Origin: Halovenus salina | GTDB taxonomy: Archaea; Halobacteriota; Halobacteria; Halobacteriales; Haloarculaceae | Direction of reading: 5' to 3' | Assembly: GCF_026410925.1 (NCBI RefSeq) | Contig: NZ_CP112972.1 | Coordinates: 2,542,001-2,606,000 of the forward strand | Length of the DNA: 64,000 nucleotides | In this document: one piece after another, positions 44,749-52,943 of the stretch | Layout of the letters: each line of letters starts with the position of its first letter | How positions within the stretch are numbered: position 1 is the first letter of the stretch | Translations under genes and position numbers: made by a program | Notes under the pieces: model-generated | What the model saw: only the letters and a program-made list of their open reading frames with translations | The model's database searches: none | Told to the model about the DNA's origin: nothing

Positions 44749-45171
44749 TCATGACTGCGACACCAGTTCCTCACACACCGTGTCGGCAATATCCTGTCGT
44801 GTTGTTTCGTCGGCACCCTCGGTACACCACTCCAGGGCGACAGTATCGTCTTCGTATCGAGGAATGATGTGGAGGTGAGCGTGAAAGACCTCTTGACCTG
44901 CGGCGACGCCGTTCGACTGGACGACGTTGTAGCCCCGGAGTGGACAGACGGATTCGAGGGCACCGGCGACGCGGTGAACCGTTCGGAACACGTCTCCGGC
45001 GAGCGATTCGGACATGTCGGTCATCGTCTCGTGGTGTGATTTCGGAACGACGAGTGTATGCCCACGAGTCGCAGGTTCGACGTCGAGAAAGGCGAGTGAC
45101 TGCTCGTCTTCGTACAGTCGATACGCAGGTGATTCCTCGGCGACGATAGAACAGAAGACACAATCGGACAT
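44749..45171 (-). CDS. HIT-family nucleotide hydrolase
   Basis: The 140-residue protein carries CVFCSIVAEESPAYR at the N-terminus, with a zinc-type CxxC, and the HIT motif FHAHLHIIPRYE near residue 97, where the middle His is catalytic. Members hydrolyse adenosine 5'-phosphoramidate or similar nucleotide conjugates. This small form is an HinT-like enzyme. The gene is downstream of the RDD protein gene on the same strand, with 155 bases between them. Confidence 0.93.
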   Translation of the reverse strand: MSDCVFCSIVAEESPAYRLYEDEQSLAFLDVEPATRGHTLVVPKSHHETMTDMSESLAGDVFRTVHRVAGALESVCPLRGYNVVQSNGVAAGQEVFHAHLHIIPRYEDDTVALEWCTEGADETTRQDIADTVCEELVSQS

Positions 45172-45326
45172 GGTTGGTCAATTCTCTGCACCGAACAAAA
45201 CTCTACTGGCTGTCATCATAACGCACTCTGGGTCCGCCGAATCCGTCTGCCGTCTCGGAGACGACGTCTCTCACGAGCCGGTGACTCACTCTTGGGGCGA
45301 CGAACCCACACGGGGCGGGACAGCAC

Positions 45327-45743
45327 TTAATCGACCGACACGACGAGCGTCCGGCCGACCATATCGCCGAGTCGCTTCCCGTCGCCCCGGAGAAGGATGA
45401 TAGCGACCGCGACCCCCCAGTAGCCGAGGCCGTCGACGAGTCGCAGCGCGTTCCGGACGAACGACGCGACGACCCCGATTTCGTGTCCGTCGTCCCGGCG
45501 GACGCCCAGACCGAACAGACGCTTTCCGACGGTCGTCCCAGTCTGCCACTCCAAAATAAAGTGATAGATGAACGCGACACCCATCAGAAGGACGAACACC
45601 CCACGGCGAGTCGGGCCGGGACTGACGACCTCGGCGACCGGCACACCAGCAGCGACCGTCGGGACGACACCGAGGACCGACACGATGGCCTGGTCACAGA
45701 GAAACGCGGGCGTTCGAGTGTGAAGTGGCGCTGGCTTGACCAC
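45327..45743 (-). CDS. RDD-family membrane protein
   Basis: The 138-residue protein has three hydrophobic segments (about residues 18-37, 50-66 and 105-120) and the family motif GTTVGKRLFGLGVRRDDG near residue 70, followed by FVRNALRLVDGLGYW and KRLGDMVGRTLVV. The RDD family is poorly understood; some members take part in ion exchange or transport. The first residues (MVKPAPLHTRTPAFLCD) are preceded by no better start. Confidence 0.85.
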   Translation of the reverse strand: MVKPAPLHTRTPAFLCDQAIVSVLGVVPTVAAGVPVAEVVSPGPTRRGVFVLLMGVAFIYHFILEWQTGTTVGKRLFGLGVRRDDGHEIGVVASFVRNALRLVDGLGYWGVAVAIILLRGDGKRLGDMVGRTLVVSVD

Positions 45744-45826
45744 GCGGGAAGATAGAACCTCACTCAGTTAGGGGCTCCGGCTGAACGATCAGATACCTTT
45801 TTGCCACGCTCGGCGAACGTATCTCT

Positions 45827-46090
45827 ATGACAGAGACGACGGCCGAGAAGCTCAGAGCGGAACTGGAGGCAGTATTCGAGGAAGCATCCTATCCGGTCGA
45901 GGAACCGATGGAGTTGGCGTCGGTGCTCCCCGATGGACCGAGCACGACCTTTGAGGCGGACGACGTGAGCGTCGGCGTGATGGAGTTCGGCTCGGAGTAC
46001 GCCGACTATCAGGAGTACCCCTACGAGTCAGCCGAGGCCCTCGTCGACGACCTGATGGCTGGCTTTCGTGAGGAAGGGCTGTTCGAGTAA
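45827..46090 (+). CDS. MTH865-family small protein
   Basis: The 87-residue protein resembles the archaeal MTH865 family (an EF-hand-like helical fold of unknown function), with LRAELEAVFEEASYPVEEPM, ELASVLPDGPSTTF and YPYESAEALVDDLMAGFREE. A TATA-like CTTTTTGCC lies about 30 bases before ATG 45827. It is convergent with the XPB gene with a 6-base gap. Confidence 0.85.
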   Translation: MTETTAEKLRAELEAVFEEASYPVEEPMELASVLPDGPSTTFEADDVSVGVMEFGSEYADYQEYPYESAEALVDDLMAGFREEGLFE

Positions 46091-46096
46091 CCCATC

Positions 46097-47452
46097 TCAC
46101 CGTCGTCGCCGGGCGACCCGTTTCTCTGCGGTCTCCTCGGTGACGAGTTCGTACAACAGCGCGCGGCCGCCGTCGGCCTTCGGCCGGAGAATCCGCCCGA
46201 GGCGCTGGGTAAACTCCCGCTGGCTCCCCGAGCCAGACAGGAGGACAGCGACGTTCGCGTCGGGTACGTCTACCCCCTCGTCGAGGACGTTCGCCGTGAC
46301 GATACGGGAGTACGTTCCATCCCGGAACCGCTCTAACACCTCGCGGCGCTCGCTCGCGCCCGTCTCGTGAGTGATTGCCGGAAGCAGGAACCGCTCGGAG
46401 AGCCGGTAGACTAGCTCGGTGTGTGCGGTGAAGACGAGCACGCGGTCGTCGCTGTGGCGGTCGAGAATCTCGGTGAGTCGTTCTACTTTGCGCGCTGCGT
46501 TCATCATCACCTCGCGGGCGCGCTGTTTCGCCAGCAGCGCCTCTCGTGCCCGCGGGTCGGTTCCCGAGCGCTTGACGAGTTCCTGGTAGTCGCTGCCGCT
46601 CCGGAGTGTGATGTTCGACTCCGCGAGGTAGTCGGTGAAGGTAGACTGGTGGCGCTCGTAGACGTCCCGTTCTTCGGGCGTCAGCTCCACCTCGATGCGT
46701 TTGATGTCGTGCTCTGCGAGGTGTTCGCCCGCCAGCTCGTCGGCGGAGATGCGATAGACGAGCGCGCCGAGTAGCTCCTCGACGACTTCGTGTGCGCTGT
46801 CCGGGCGCTCGAAGGTTGCCGTCAGGCCGAGCCTGGCCGGCGCGGCGAGCAGGCGGGCGATGTCGCGGTACCCATCGCCGCCGAGGTGATGGACCTCGTC
46901 GAAGACGACCAACCCGAAGCGGTCGCCGAGTTCGTCCGCCCGGAGATACGCCGAGTCGTAGGTGGCAACGGTCACGTTCTCGACGCGTTGCTCGCCGCCG
47001 CCGAGACAACCGATTGGAGCGTCGAACTCGGCCTCCAGTTCGTCTTGCCACTGATTCAGCAGGTCGATTGTCGGGACGACTACCAGCGTCGGCGTTCCGA
47101 GGGCCTCGATTGCGCCGAGACCGATGACAGTCTTGCCGCTGCCGGTCGGCAGTTCGAGGACGCCGCGCTCGTCGGCCGACCGCCAGGTGTCGAGTGCCTC
47201 CTGCTGGTACTCACGGAGACGGTAGCTCGACGACAGCGCCAGCGTCGGCAGGTCGATGACCTCATCGACGACCGAGAACCCACTCGCCGAGAGGGCCTCC
47301 CGAACCGCAGCGTACCGGAAGGCGGGTGCACGGTAGCTCTCGGTCCGTGGGTCCGGGGCCACATCGGGAACCGACGCCAGCGCGTCCTCGACCTCGGCGT
47401 CGCCGGCGATGCGAATCGAGCCCTCCTCGAAGGCGAGTCTGACCGTCGTCAC
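46097..47452 (-). CDS. XPB/Rad25-type DNA repair helicase
   Basis: The 451-residue protein starts best at GTG 47452 (MTTVRLAFEEGSIRI); the ATG nine codons upstream is possible. The N-terminal damage-recognition-like domain precedes LELPTGSGKTVIGLGA (Walker A), VVFDEVHHLGGDGYR (Walker B), GLTATFERPD (motif III), RIVTANVLDEGVDVPDA and FTQRLGRILRP (motif VI). Archaeal XPB unwinds or remodels DNA with the Bax1 nuclease. The bax1 gene is in this window but 34 kb away, whereas the two are adjacent in some other archaea. Confidence 0.93.
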   Translation of the reverse strand: MTTVRLAFEEGSIRIAGDAEVEDALASVPDVAPDPRTESYRAPAFRYAAVREALSASGFSVVDEVIDLPTLALSSSYRLREYQQEALDTWRSADERGVLELPTGSGKTVIGLGAIEALGTPTLVVVPTIDLLNQWQDELEAEFDAPIGCLGGGEQRVENVTVATYDSAYLRADELGDRFGLVVFDEVHHLGGDGYRDIARLLAAPARLGLTATFERPDSAHEVVEELLGALVYRISADELAGEHLAEHDIKRIEVELTPEERDVYERHQSTFTDYLAESNITLRSGSDYQELVKRSGTDPRAREALLAKQRAREVMMNAARKVERLTEILDRHSDDRVLVFTAHTELVYRLSERFLLPAITHETGASERREVLERFRDGTYSRIVTANVLDEGVDVPDANVAVLLSGSGSQREFTQRLGRILRPKADGGRALLYELVTEETAEKRVARRRR

Positions 47453-47771
47453 GGCCGGATAGACGGCGGCGACACACAAGAACGATGCCCCTCGGAGTGT
47501 TCATGGAAGACCTCTCAGTGAGAGCGGTCAGAACAGCAAGAAAGCCCCGAGTCGTTCACCGAGCGAGACGACGCAAGGACCGCAACGGAGTGAGGACCAC
47601 AGCGAGTCGCAGCCGGTGAACGACTCGCCCCTTTCAGTCCCGCCCGAGTTCGCTTTCGAGGCCGGCTGGGGCTTTCTTCCTGTTTCACAGTCCATTAGCC
47701 AACACGCGAAACGAAACACCGCTCGGAAATTCCGGCACACGTTTTTTGCGCGTGCCGCCCTAACCCAGGGT
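47453..47771. other. 319-base gap holding a nested inverted-repeat element
   Basis: No gene with archaeal character is visible here. The gap is filled by the inverted-repeat element at 47533-47683, then an AT-richer stretch with GTTTTTTGCG that probably serves as the promoter of the downstream membrane protein. An in-frame extension of that protein through the element (from 47616) is not convincing. Confidence 0.6.
47533..47683. repeat. MITE-like nested inverted repeat
   Basis: The outer ends are an imperfect 16-base inverted repeat, ACAGCAAGAAAGCCCC (47533-47548) against GGGGCTTTCTTCCTGT (47668-47683), with one mismatch. Inside is a second, perfect 13-base pair: CGAGTCGTTCACC (47548-47560) with GGTGAACGACTCG (47615-47627), extended by GAAAG/CTTTC after a three-base internal loop. 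The left arm is thus used twice. The block TCAGTCCCGCCC after it recalls a repeat I have seen between haloarchaeal genes. No clear target duplication is seen. Confidence 0.55.
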
Positions 47772-48179
47772 ATGGATACCGGAAAGATACTCCTCTGGCT
47801 GGTCTTGGGCGTGGTTGGCCTGGTCGTGCTCAACGTCGTCGTCTCGGCGGTGCTCGCGGCCATCGGCCTGCTCTGGGGGCTCATCACGACCACGGCGACG
47901 CTCGCAGTTGTCGGTGGCCTCCTGTACGGTGCGTATCGCCTGTATGGCTTGGTCAGCGGCAACGATACAGGGTCGTCGGTCAGCACGTCGCGAAACACGT
48001 CGTTCTCCCAGAACAGCGACTTCGGCGGGACCGGCAACTCGGTTGACGACGTTCAGACGCGGTACGCAAACGGCGAAATCTCCGAGGCAGAGCTCGAACG
48101 CGAACTCGAACGCGAGATGGACGACGACAGCGACTTCGACAGCATCGACCGCGAACTCCAGCGCGAACGGAGCTCGTAA
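47772..48179 (+). CDS. Membrane protein with C-terminal SHOCT motif
   Basis: The 135-residue protein starts at ATG 47772. Two hydrophobic segments, about residues 6-30 (LLWLVLGVVGLVVLNVVVSA) and 33-60, are followed by a Ser/Asn/Gly linker and VDDVQTRYANGEISEAELER near residue 90, a SHOCT-type helical hairpin. SHOCT motifs commonly end membrane or secreted proteins and may mediate oligomerisation. The function is unknown. Confidence 0.8.
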   Translation: MDTGKILLWLVLGVVGLVVLNVVVSAVLAAIGLLWGLITTTATLAVVGGLLYGAYRLYGLVSGNDTGSSVSTSRNTSFSQNSDFGGTGNSVDDVQTRYANGEISEAELERELEREMDDDSDFDSIDRELQRERSS

Positions 48180-48180
48180 C

Positions 48181-48879
48181 TCAGCCGAGCGGGTCGAACG
48201 ACGGCTGGAACAGGTATGGTTTCTCGACTCGTTCCGTATCGAGCTCGGATGTGAGCCGTGGCTCGAGTTCTGTCTGCACGGTCTCAAGTGCCGACACATC
48301 GCCTGATAGCGCCGCGTCGATGCCCGGAAGCGACAGCGGCGGGGCCCGGAACAGCCACTTGCGGTACGGCGGAAACCGGTTTTCGAGGACGTAGGTGAGC
48401 GCGACGAACTGCTCGACGGCTGCGGCCGTGGCACACTGTGCAACACGCTCGTCGCCGCGCTCGACGGCTTTCTGTGCGTCGAAGGTGTTCCCGGTGGCGT
48501 AGAACCATCCGGCGTACAGCTTCTCGGTCCGGACCTCCGGCGGGTACTCGCTGTGGTCGTCGAGCAACTCCGCGACCCCTGCTCGGTCGTAGAGGACCTC
48601 CGCGTTGGCGTACATATAGCGGTCGGTGTCGTCCTCCCAGCCGTCGAGTTTCGCGTCGAGGTCGTCCCGGTCGAGCGTCGTCCACTCGACGTGGATACCA
48701 TCGACCGAGCGCTCGTCTCCCTGCTCGGGACCGACAACAGTAAGGTCGACATCCGAGTTCTCGTCGGCGTAGCCCGTCGCGGTCGAACCGATGAGAAGGA
48801 CCGCGTCCACGTCCCCGCGCTCGGCCAACTCTTCGCTGACCGACCGTGCGACCGCTCGGCGTTGTTTCAGCGGTGTCAT
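48181..48879 (-). CDS. Nucleotidyltransferase-domain (MNT-like) protein
   Basis: The 232-residue protein (ATG 48879; 48903 is an alternative) has the pol-beta-type motif LLIGSTATGYADENSDVDLTV near residue 28, with GS and the two Asp residues. The rest, from about residue 110, is helical and HEPN-like (FYATGNTFDAQKAVERGDER). Such proteins can be antitoxin-like, as in MNT-HEPN pairs, or antibiotic-modifying. No HEPN partner gene is adjacent; the helical half is in the same chain. It is convergent with the SHOCT protein gene with a one-base gap. Confidence 0.8.
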   Translation of the reverse strand: MTPLKQRRAVARSVSEELAERGDVDAVLLIGSTATGYADENSDVDLTVVGPEQGDERSVDGIHVEWTTLDRDDLDAKLDGWEDDTDRYMYANAEVLYDRAGVAELLDDHSEYPPEVRTEKLYAGWFYATGNTFDAQKAVERGDERVAQCATAAAVEQFVALTYVLENRFPPYRKWLFRAPPLSLPGIDAALSGDVSALETVQTELEPRLTSELDTERVEKPYLFQPSFDPLG

Positions 48880-48921
48880 GTTTGCCAAGACCTGGCCATC
48901 CAAGGTTACTGTTCCGATTTC

Positions 48922-50013
48922 TCACTCTGGCAACACGAACAGCCCTTCGCGCGTGTCGATGACACTGACCGTTTCGGCGTCGGGGTCAAGGTAGTCGGGC
49001 CGGGCGACCGTCTTCGTCTCGTAGGTGTCCGGATGGAGCACCTGCACGGCGTGTTCGTCGGTTACCGCCACCAGCGTCGTCTCCTCGCCGTCGTCGGCCG
49101 TTCCAAGCCGGTCAGCATCGGGTGCGTCGCCGTCCTCGTAGTTTGCTTCGTAGTGCTCACCCGAGGTCAGACGCGTCCCCTTGAGGTTGCCTTTGACACT
49201 CTCGACGAGCACCGCGCCATCGTCGTCGGGAGCGATGACCTCACCCGGGCGATAGGGTGGCAGGTGGACGGCGTAGGTGACCCGGTAGACCTCGTTGCCG
49301 TCGGCGTCTTCGGTGACGAGTGTCTCGTAATCGCTGTAGGAACCGCCGAACTCCCGGACGATGCGTCGGGCGACCTGCTCGCCGAGACGGTTGGTCGACA
49401 GCTTGATATCGAGCCCGCCGGCAACCTCCAAGACCTCGGTGACAAAGGCCTCGCGGTCGCCCTTGTCTTCGAGTTCGTCCACCAGTTCGTGTGCAATCTC
49501 CGTGGCGCGGTCGGTCTCTTCCCCGCTGGGGTCTCGGTCCGTCGAGCGGACCTGGACGACACTGGCGTAGGAGCCGCCGGCGATACGACCACACCGGTCG
49601 CAGGTCTCCCGGCTGAGTTTGACCGGGACCACGACTTCCTCGGCAACCGGCGTCTCCCGGAGCACGCCAGAGAACTGGCAGTGCATCCGGATGGTCGTCT
49701 GGTCGACCTGTTCGGGAGCGACCTGCCAGGAGATGCTCGTCGCGTCGATGTGGACCGACAGCGCCTCGGTGACGGCGTCGATCGCGATATCGGTGTAGTC
49801 CTCCGCGCCGACATCGACCCAGCGGTTGCCACGATGGACCGCGCCACACTGCGAACAGACACGGACCTGGACACGGTCGGGGGCGTCGACGAGGTCGTAC
49901 TCGTCGATGTAGCAGGCGTCACAGAGCGCGCTGTCGACCCCCTCGCGGGAGAGTGTTTCCTCGCGCTCGATGGTGTCGCCACACCGTGGGCAGAACTCGC
50001 CGGAGCCGCTCAT
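48922..50013 (-). CDS. NMD3-family ribosome-associated protein
   Basis: The 363-residue protein starts at ATG 50013 with CPRCGDTIE, then CDACYIDEYDLV, CSQCGAVHRGNRWVDVG and CDRCGRIAGG, the four CxxC pairs of NMD3. In eukaryotes NMD3 is the 60S export adaptor. In archaea it probably acts in large-subunit maturation or quality control. The middle region (about residues 200-260) and the Asp-rich C-terminus match archaeal forms. It overlaps no neighbour. Confidence 0.92.
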   Translation of the reverse strand: MSGSGEFCPRCGDTIEREETLSREGVDSALCDACYIDEYDLVDAPDRVQVRVCSQCGAVHRGNRWVDVGAEDYTDIAIDAVTEALSVHIDATSISWQVAPEQVDQTTIRMHCQFSGVLRETPVAEEVVVPVKLSRETCDRCGRIAGGSYASVVQVRSTDRDPSGEETDRATEIAHELVDELEDKGDREAFVTEVLEVAGGLDIKLSTNRLGEQVARRIVREFGGSYSDYETLVTEDADGNEVYRVTYAVHLPPYRPGEVIAPDDDGAVLVESVKGNLKGTRLTSGEHYEANYEDGDAPDADRLGTADDGEETTLVAVTDEHAVQVLHPDTYETKTVARPDYLDPDAETVSVIDTREGLFVLPE

Positions 50014-50085
50014 TATCAGCCGGTATGCCGCTGTCGCACGTAAGTCCCGCGTTTCGCCCCTCACAAATCTCGGCCACGGCCAAGT

Positions 50086-50101
50086 CACCAACATCTTGGT
50101 G
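50086..50101. promoter_or_regulatory. Hairpin-forming palindrome upstream of the doxX promoter
   Basis: CACCAA (50086-50091) and TTGGTG (50096-50101) are a 6-bp inverted pair, ending two bases before the TATA-like AAATATA at 50102-50108. The position suits an activator or repressor site for the doxX transcript. Confidence 0.35.
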
Positions 50102-50139
50102 AAATATACACGTCGATAGCGCTCTGACTAACAGTTGTG

Positions 50140-50208
50140 ATGAGGAAATCAACGCTCGTCTCGAACACAACAGCAACGGTCACAACGAATCCAGGTGGTC
50201 ACAGATGA
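50140..50208 (+). CDS. Upstream 22-codon open frame coupled to doxX
   Basis: ATG 50140 follows the TATA-like AAATATA (50102-50108) at a spacing of about 32-38 bases, so it could be the first start codon on the transcript. It encodes MRKSTLVSNTTATVTTNPGG and HR. Its stop TGA (50206-50208) overlaps the doxX ATG (50205-50207) as ATGA. This is a translation-coupling layout, and I infer a small upstream coding frame. It may not be conserved, so confidence is moderate. Confidence 0.45.
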   Translation: MRKSTLVSNTTATVTTNPGGHR

Positions 50209-50633
50209 GTAATGACGCGAGCCAACTGAGCCGGTGGACGCCGGTCATCTTCCGGGTCGTTGCAGTGGTACTCACCTTGTATCCGGCCGTCAGGAAGTTC
50301 ACCGAGTACGCCGCACGCGTGGATGCCTTCGAGGAATACGGGCTCCCGTTCCCGGAGCTGGCGGTGCCGTTTACGGGAGTCGTCGAACTCGTCGCCATCG
50401 TATTGATTGGGTTCGGTATCGCCGGCCGCCTCGGCGCAGTCGGGCTCGGCGTCGGGATGGTGGTTGCAATCGCCGCGGCCGGTCCGAACCCGTTTAGCGT
50501 CTTGGTTTTGGTGTCGTCTGTCGGTATCGCGGTCCTCGGAACCGGTCCGTACTCTGCCTGGGACCCGACGCTGCGTGACTTGTTCGGACGGCTGTCGGGC
50601 CGTGACCGAGTCGCTGCCGCCGTCGAGGAGTGA
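50205..50633 (+). CDS. DoxX-family membrane protein
   Basis: The 142-residue protein has four hydrophobic segments (about residues 12-30, 52-72, 76-95 and 98-115), the DoxX fold, with YPAVRKFTEYAARVDAFEEY after the first helix and FPELAVPFTGVVELVAIVLI in the second. DoxX proteins are linked to quinone or thiol redox processes in some organisms; the role here is unknown. It is followed by a 243-residue membrane protein after 37 bases. Confidence 0.85.
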   Translation: MSNDASQLSRWTPVIFRVVAVVLTLYPAVRKFTEYAARVDAFEEYGLPFPELAVPFTGVVELVAIVLIGFGIAGRLGAVGLGVGMVVAIAAAGPNPFSVLVLVSSVGIAVLGTGPYSAWDPTLRDLFGRLSGRDRVAAAVEE

Positions 50634-50670
50634 GCGACACGTTTAGTTACGACCCTGTCGAATCCAGGCT

Positions 50671-51402
50671 GTGAACGACGACGAGGCCGAGACGGCTCGT
50701 GAGGCCGACGACGTGGGTACGGGAGCGTCACCACAGGGCGATTCCGAGGAGGACCCCGCCCCGCATATTGAGGAGGCACTCGAAACACTCCCCGACGGGA
50801 GCAAACTCCGCGGTGAGGTCGTCGCGGTCGAACGGGTGGGTTCGTCTGCGGTACCCGAGGACGTTCCGTACGAGGTTGCCGGTGACGCGCTCGCGCTCAC
50901 CCTCGACATCGACCACCTCGAGGGCGAGGCGACGACGTACTTCGCCTGGCCCGACGCCGGGGCCGACGACCGCCTCGAACGACTCCTGTGGCTGCGTGAG
51001 TTCGGCCCCGACCAGGTCACTGATTTTCAGGGAGCGCAGATGCTGCTCACAGTGGAGAACGGTCACGTCGTCCCGGTACTACCGGAGACGAAGCCACGAG
51101 GCGACGAGCGTGCCTACGTCGGCATCCTGGTCGGATTGCTCCCAAGTCTGCTTATCTTTTTAAGTGGACTGTTCGGGGCCGGCGACGCCCTCTTTACACA
51201 GGCATTCGTCGGCGTCTGGGCGGCTGGGACGTTTCTCGTTTTGCCGGTCTCGCTGTATCTCGACGCCTGGCATCTACGGACGACGATGGACTGGCGAGGC
51301 CGGCCGCTGCTGTGGGCCGGGCTCTCTGTGATTCCGGCTGTGAACGTGATGGCTGTCTCCGCCTACCTCGTCTTGCGACAATCTGCGGACCCGCTGACCT
51401 GA
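50671..51402 (+). CDS. Membrane protein with soluble N-terminal domain
   Basis: The 243-residue protein starts with GTG 50671. Residues 1-35 are acidic and disordered. Residues about 35-140 form a beta-rich soluble part (LRGEVVAVERVGSSAVPEDV, MLLTVENGHVVPVLPETK). Three hydrophobic segments follow near 148-168, 175-195 and 213-235. I do not recognise the family. It may be cotranscribed with doxX and is convergent with the CCA-adding enzyme gene. Confidence 0.7.
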   Translation: MNDDEAETAREADDVGTGASPQGDSEEDPAPHIEEALETLPDGSKLRGEVVAVERVGSSAVPEDVPYEVAGDALALTLDIDHLEGEATTYFAWPDAGADDRLERLLWLREFGPDQVTDFQGAQMLLTVENGHVVPVLPETKPRGDERAYVGILVGLLPSLLIFLSGLFGAGDALFTQAFVGVWAAGTFLVLPVSLYLDAWHLRTTMDWRGRPLLWAGLSVIPAVNVMAVSAYLVLRQSADPLT

Positions 51403-51406
51403 CTGC

Positions 51407-52774
51407 TCACGCGCGGGCGGAAGGAGACAGATAGTGTGCGAGTTCGTGGCCGAATCGCTCGGCCAGCGTTGCTACCTCGTCGCCGGCGAGCACCTCGTAG
51501 CCGTCTTCGATGGCTGACTCAATGTGGACGCCCAGAGCAACATCAAGCAACGCATCGCTCTCGACGAACGACTTTGCGGTCGTGAACTCTCGTTCGCGCT
51601 CGACGACATACCGGTCGTCCTCGATGAACGGTCCGTAGGCGTCGCCGTCGGCGTACCCCTCGTAGAACCGCCGCGCGTGAGCCTGGACGTGGACAGGTGG
51701 TCCGGTGTGGCGCTCGATTGCGGGGCGTTCGGCGACCGCAAGCTCGAACAGCAGGACAACCTCCTCGTCGTCGGCGAATGCGTCCGTCCGGAAGATGTCG
51801 AACCCGCGACGCACGAGCTCGTCGGCGATACCTTCCCGTGACCGCTCTAGCTGGGGCCACAGCTGGTCCTCGACGATATCGGGGCGGCTGACCCGGAGTG
51901 CGAGCGGCGTCGTCCCACGGGCCACGAACCCCTCCTGTACCTCGGCCGCCGAGAGGGGGTCGACCTCGGCGGGCGAAAACAGCTCCTCGCGAGGGTCTGC
52001 AAGCAGTTCCCGTGCGAAGTGCTGAAAGCGGGCGACGTTCTCCCGCGAGAGGACGGCGGCGACGTTTCGCTCTGGGTCGGTGGGGTCGATGACGACCACC
52101 GGGTCAGCGAACGACGCCGTCCCGTGGTCGGCGGGGTCGAACCGGACTGGTGGGTTCCAGTCCGCGGCGGCCTCGACGAGCCCGCGAAAGCCGTCGTGTT
52201 CGAGGACGAGCAACTCTGTCAGGTAGCCCGAGAATCCTTTGGTCCGCAGGTCGCTGCCGTAGACGCCGATGCCACGCATGAACTGCTTGCAGACGCGCAC
52301 GTCGCTTGCCAGCGCGGGCGTCATCCGTTTGCGGAGGTATATTGTATGGAAGGGTGTCCGGTCGACCGAGGACTGAATCTCGCTCGCGGCGTCGACGGCA
52401 TAACACGGCACGAGGTCCACGTCGAAGCCGTCGAGTTCGCCGACGACGTAGGGGTGTTCGGCGAACTCCTCGCGGCCGTCGGGGAGGACGCTGTGGCCGA
52501 CATCGAGCCCGTATCGCTCCAGTTCGTCGGTGTCGAGTGAGGGCGGAAAACAGACGAAGAGGTCGATATCCCGCTCGCCGGCGAGCCAGGTGCCTCTCGC
52601 GGTCGACCCGACCTGCATCACCTCGGCGTCGACGGGAAACTCCGAGAGTGCGTCTCTTGTTCGCTCGGTGAGCCGCTCGACGGCCTCCTCCATCGCCTGA
52701 CGCTCGGGGGCGTCGGGCTCGACCCGTCCGGCGACACTCGTGACCACCGCATCGAACCTGTCCTCCTCGCTCAT
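51407..52774 (-). CDS. cca: CCA-adding tRNA nucleotidyltransferase (archaeal class I)
   Basis: The 455-residue protein starts at ATG 52774; the long upstream frame overlaps the tRNA-Asn gene and is not coding. The catalytic motif is VMQVGSTARGTWLAGERDID, followed by LFVCFPP near residue 60 with GS and the DxD pair. The later FMRGIGVYGSDLRTKGFSGY and the tail domains match the archaeal enzyme. It adds or repairs CCA on tRNA 3' ends. The tRNA-Asn gene lies just upstream and does not encode CCA, which fits. Confidence 0.94.
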   Translation of the reverse strand: MSEEDRFDAVVTSVAGRVEPDAPERQAMEEAVERLTERTRDALSEFPVDAEVMQVGSTARGTWLAGERDIDLFVCFPPSLDTDELERYGLDVGHSVLPDGREEFAEHPYVVGELDGFDVDLVPCYAVDAASEIQSSVDRTPFHTIYLRKRMTPALASDVRVCKQFMRGIGVYGSDLRTKGFSGYLTELLVLEHDGFRGLVEAAADWNPPVRFDPADHGTASFADPVVVIDPTDPERNVAAVLSRENVARFQHFARELLADPREELFSPAEVDPLSAAEVQEGFVARGTTPLALRVSRPDIVEDQLWPQLERSREGIADELVRRGFDIFRTDAFADDEEVVLLFELAVAERPAIERHTGPPVHVQAHARRFYEGYADGDAYGPFIEDDRYVVEREREFTTAKSFVESDALLDVALGVHIESAIEDGYEVLAGDEVATLAERFGHELAHYLSPSARA

Positions 52775-52864
52775 ACAGGGCCGTTGCCGACAAGTACGTG
52801 AAAGCGTGTCGATGCCGGGTCGAAGCGAAACGCCTATTTTATTCATGCCTGTACGAGGTAGTGG

Positions 52865-52937
52865 GCCGCCGTAGCTCAGATGGTAGAGCACCACGCTGTT
52901 AACGTGGTTGTCCCAGGTTCGAGTCCTGGCGGCGGCG
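52865..52937 (+). tRNA. tRNA-Asn (GTT)
   Basis: The 73 bases fold as a cloverleaf: acceptor stem GCCGCCG with CGGCGGC, D-stem GCTC/GAGC, anticodon stem CCACG/CGTGG with loop CTGTTAA (anticodon GTT), and T-arm CCAGG-TTCGAGT-CCTGG. The discriminator is G and CCA is not encoded. There is no intron. Its 3' part is duplicated 160 bases downstream. Confidence 0.97.
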
Positions 52938-52943
52938 CTTTCT
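52917..52943 (+). repeat. Copy 1 of the tRNA-Asn 3'-end direct repeat (att-like)
   Basis: The 27 bases from the T-loop through the tRNA end and into CTTTCT are identical to 53077-53103. Integrases that use tRNA genes restore the tRNA from such a repeat. The copy is part of the intact tRNA. Confidence 0.75.

Noticed and set aside
43483-44754. 423-residue open frame antisense to the alanyl-tRNA editing gene
   Set aside because: The minus-strand protein carries the zinc motifs HTASH and CGGTH; the antisense has none.
48553-50043. 496-residue open frame antisense to the NMD3 gene
   Set aside because: It is a shadow frame; the minus strand has the four CxxC pairs of NMD3.
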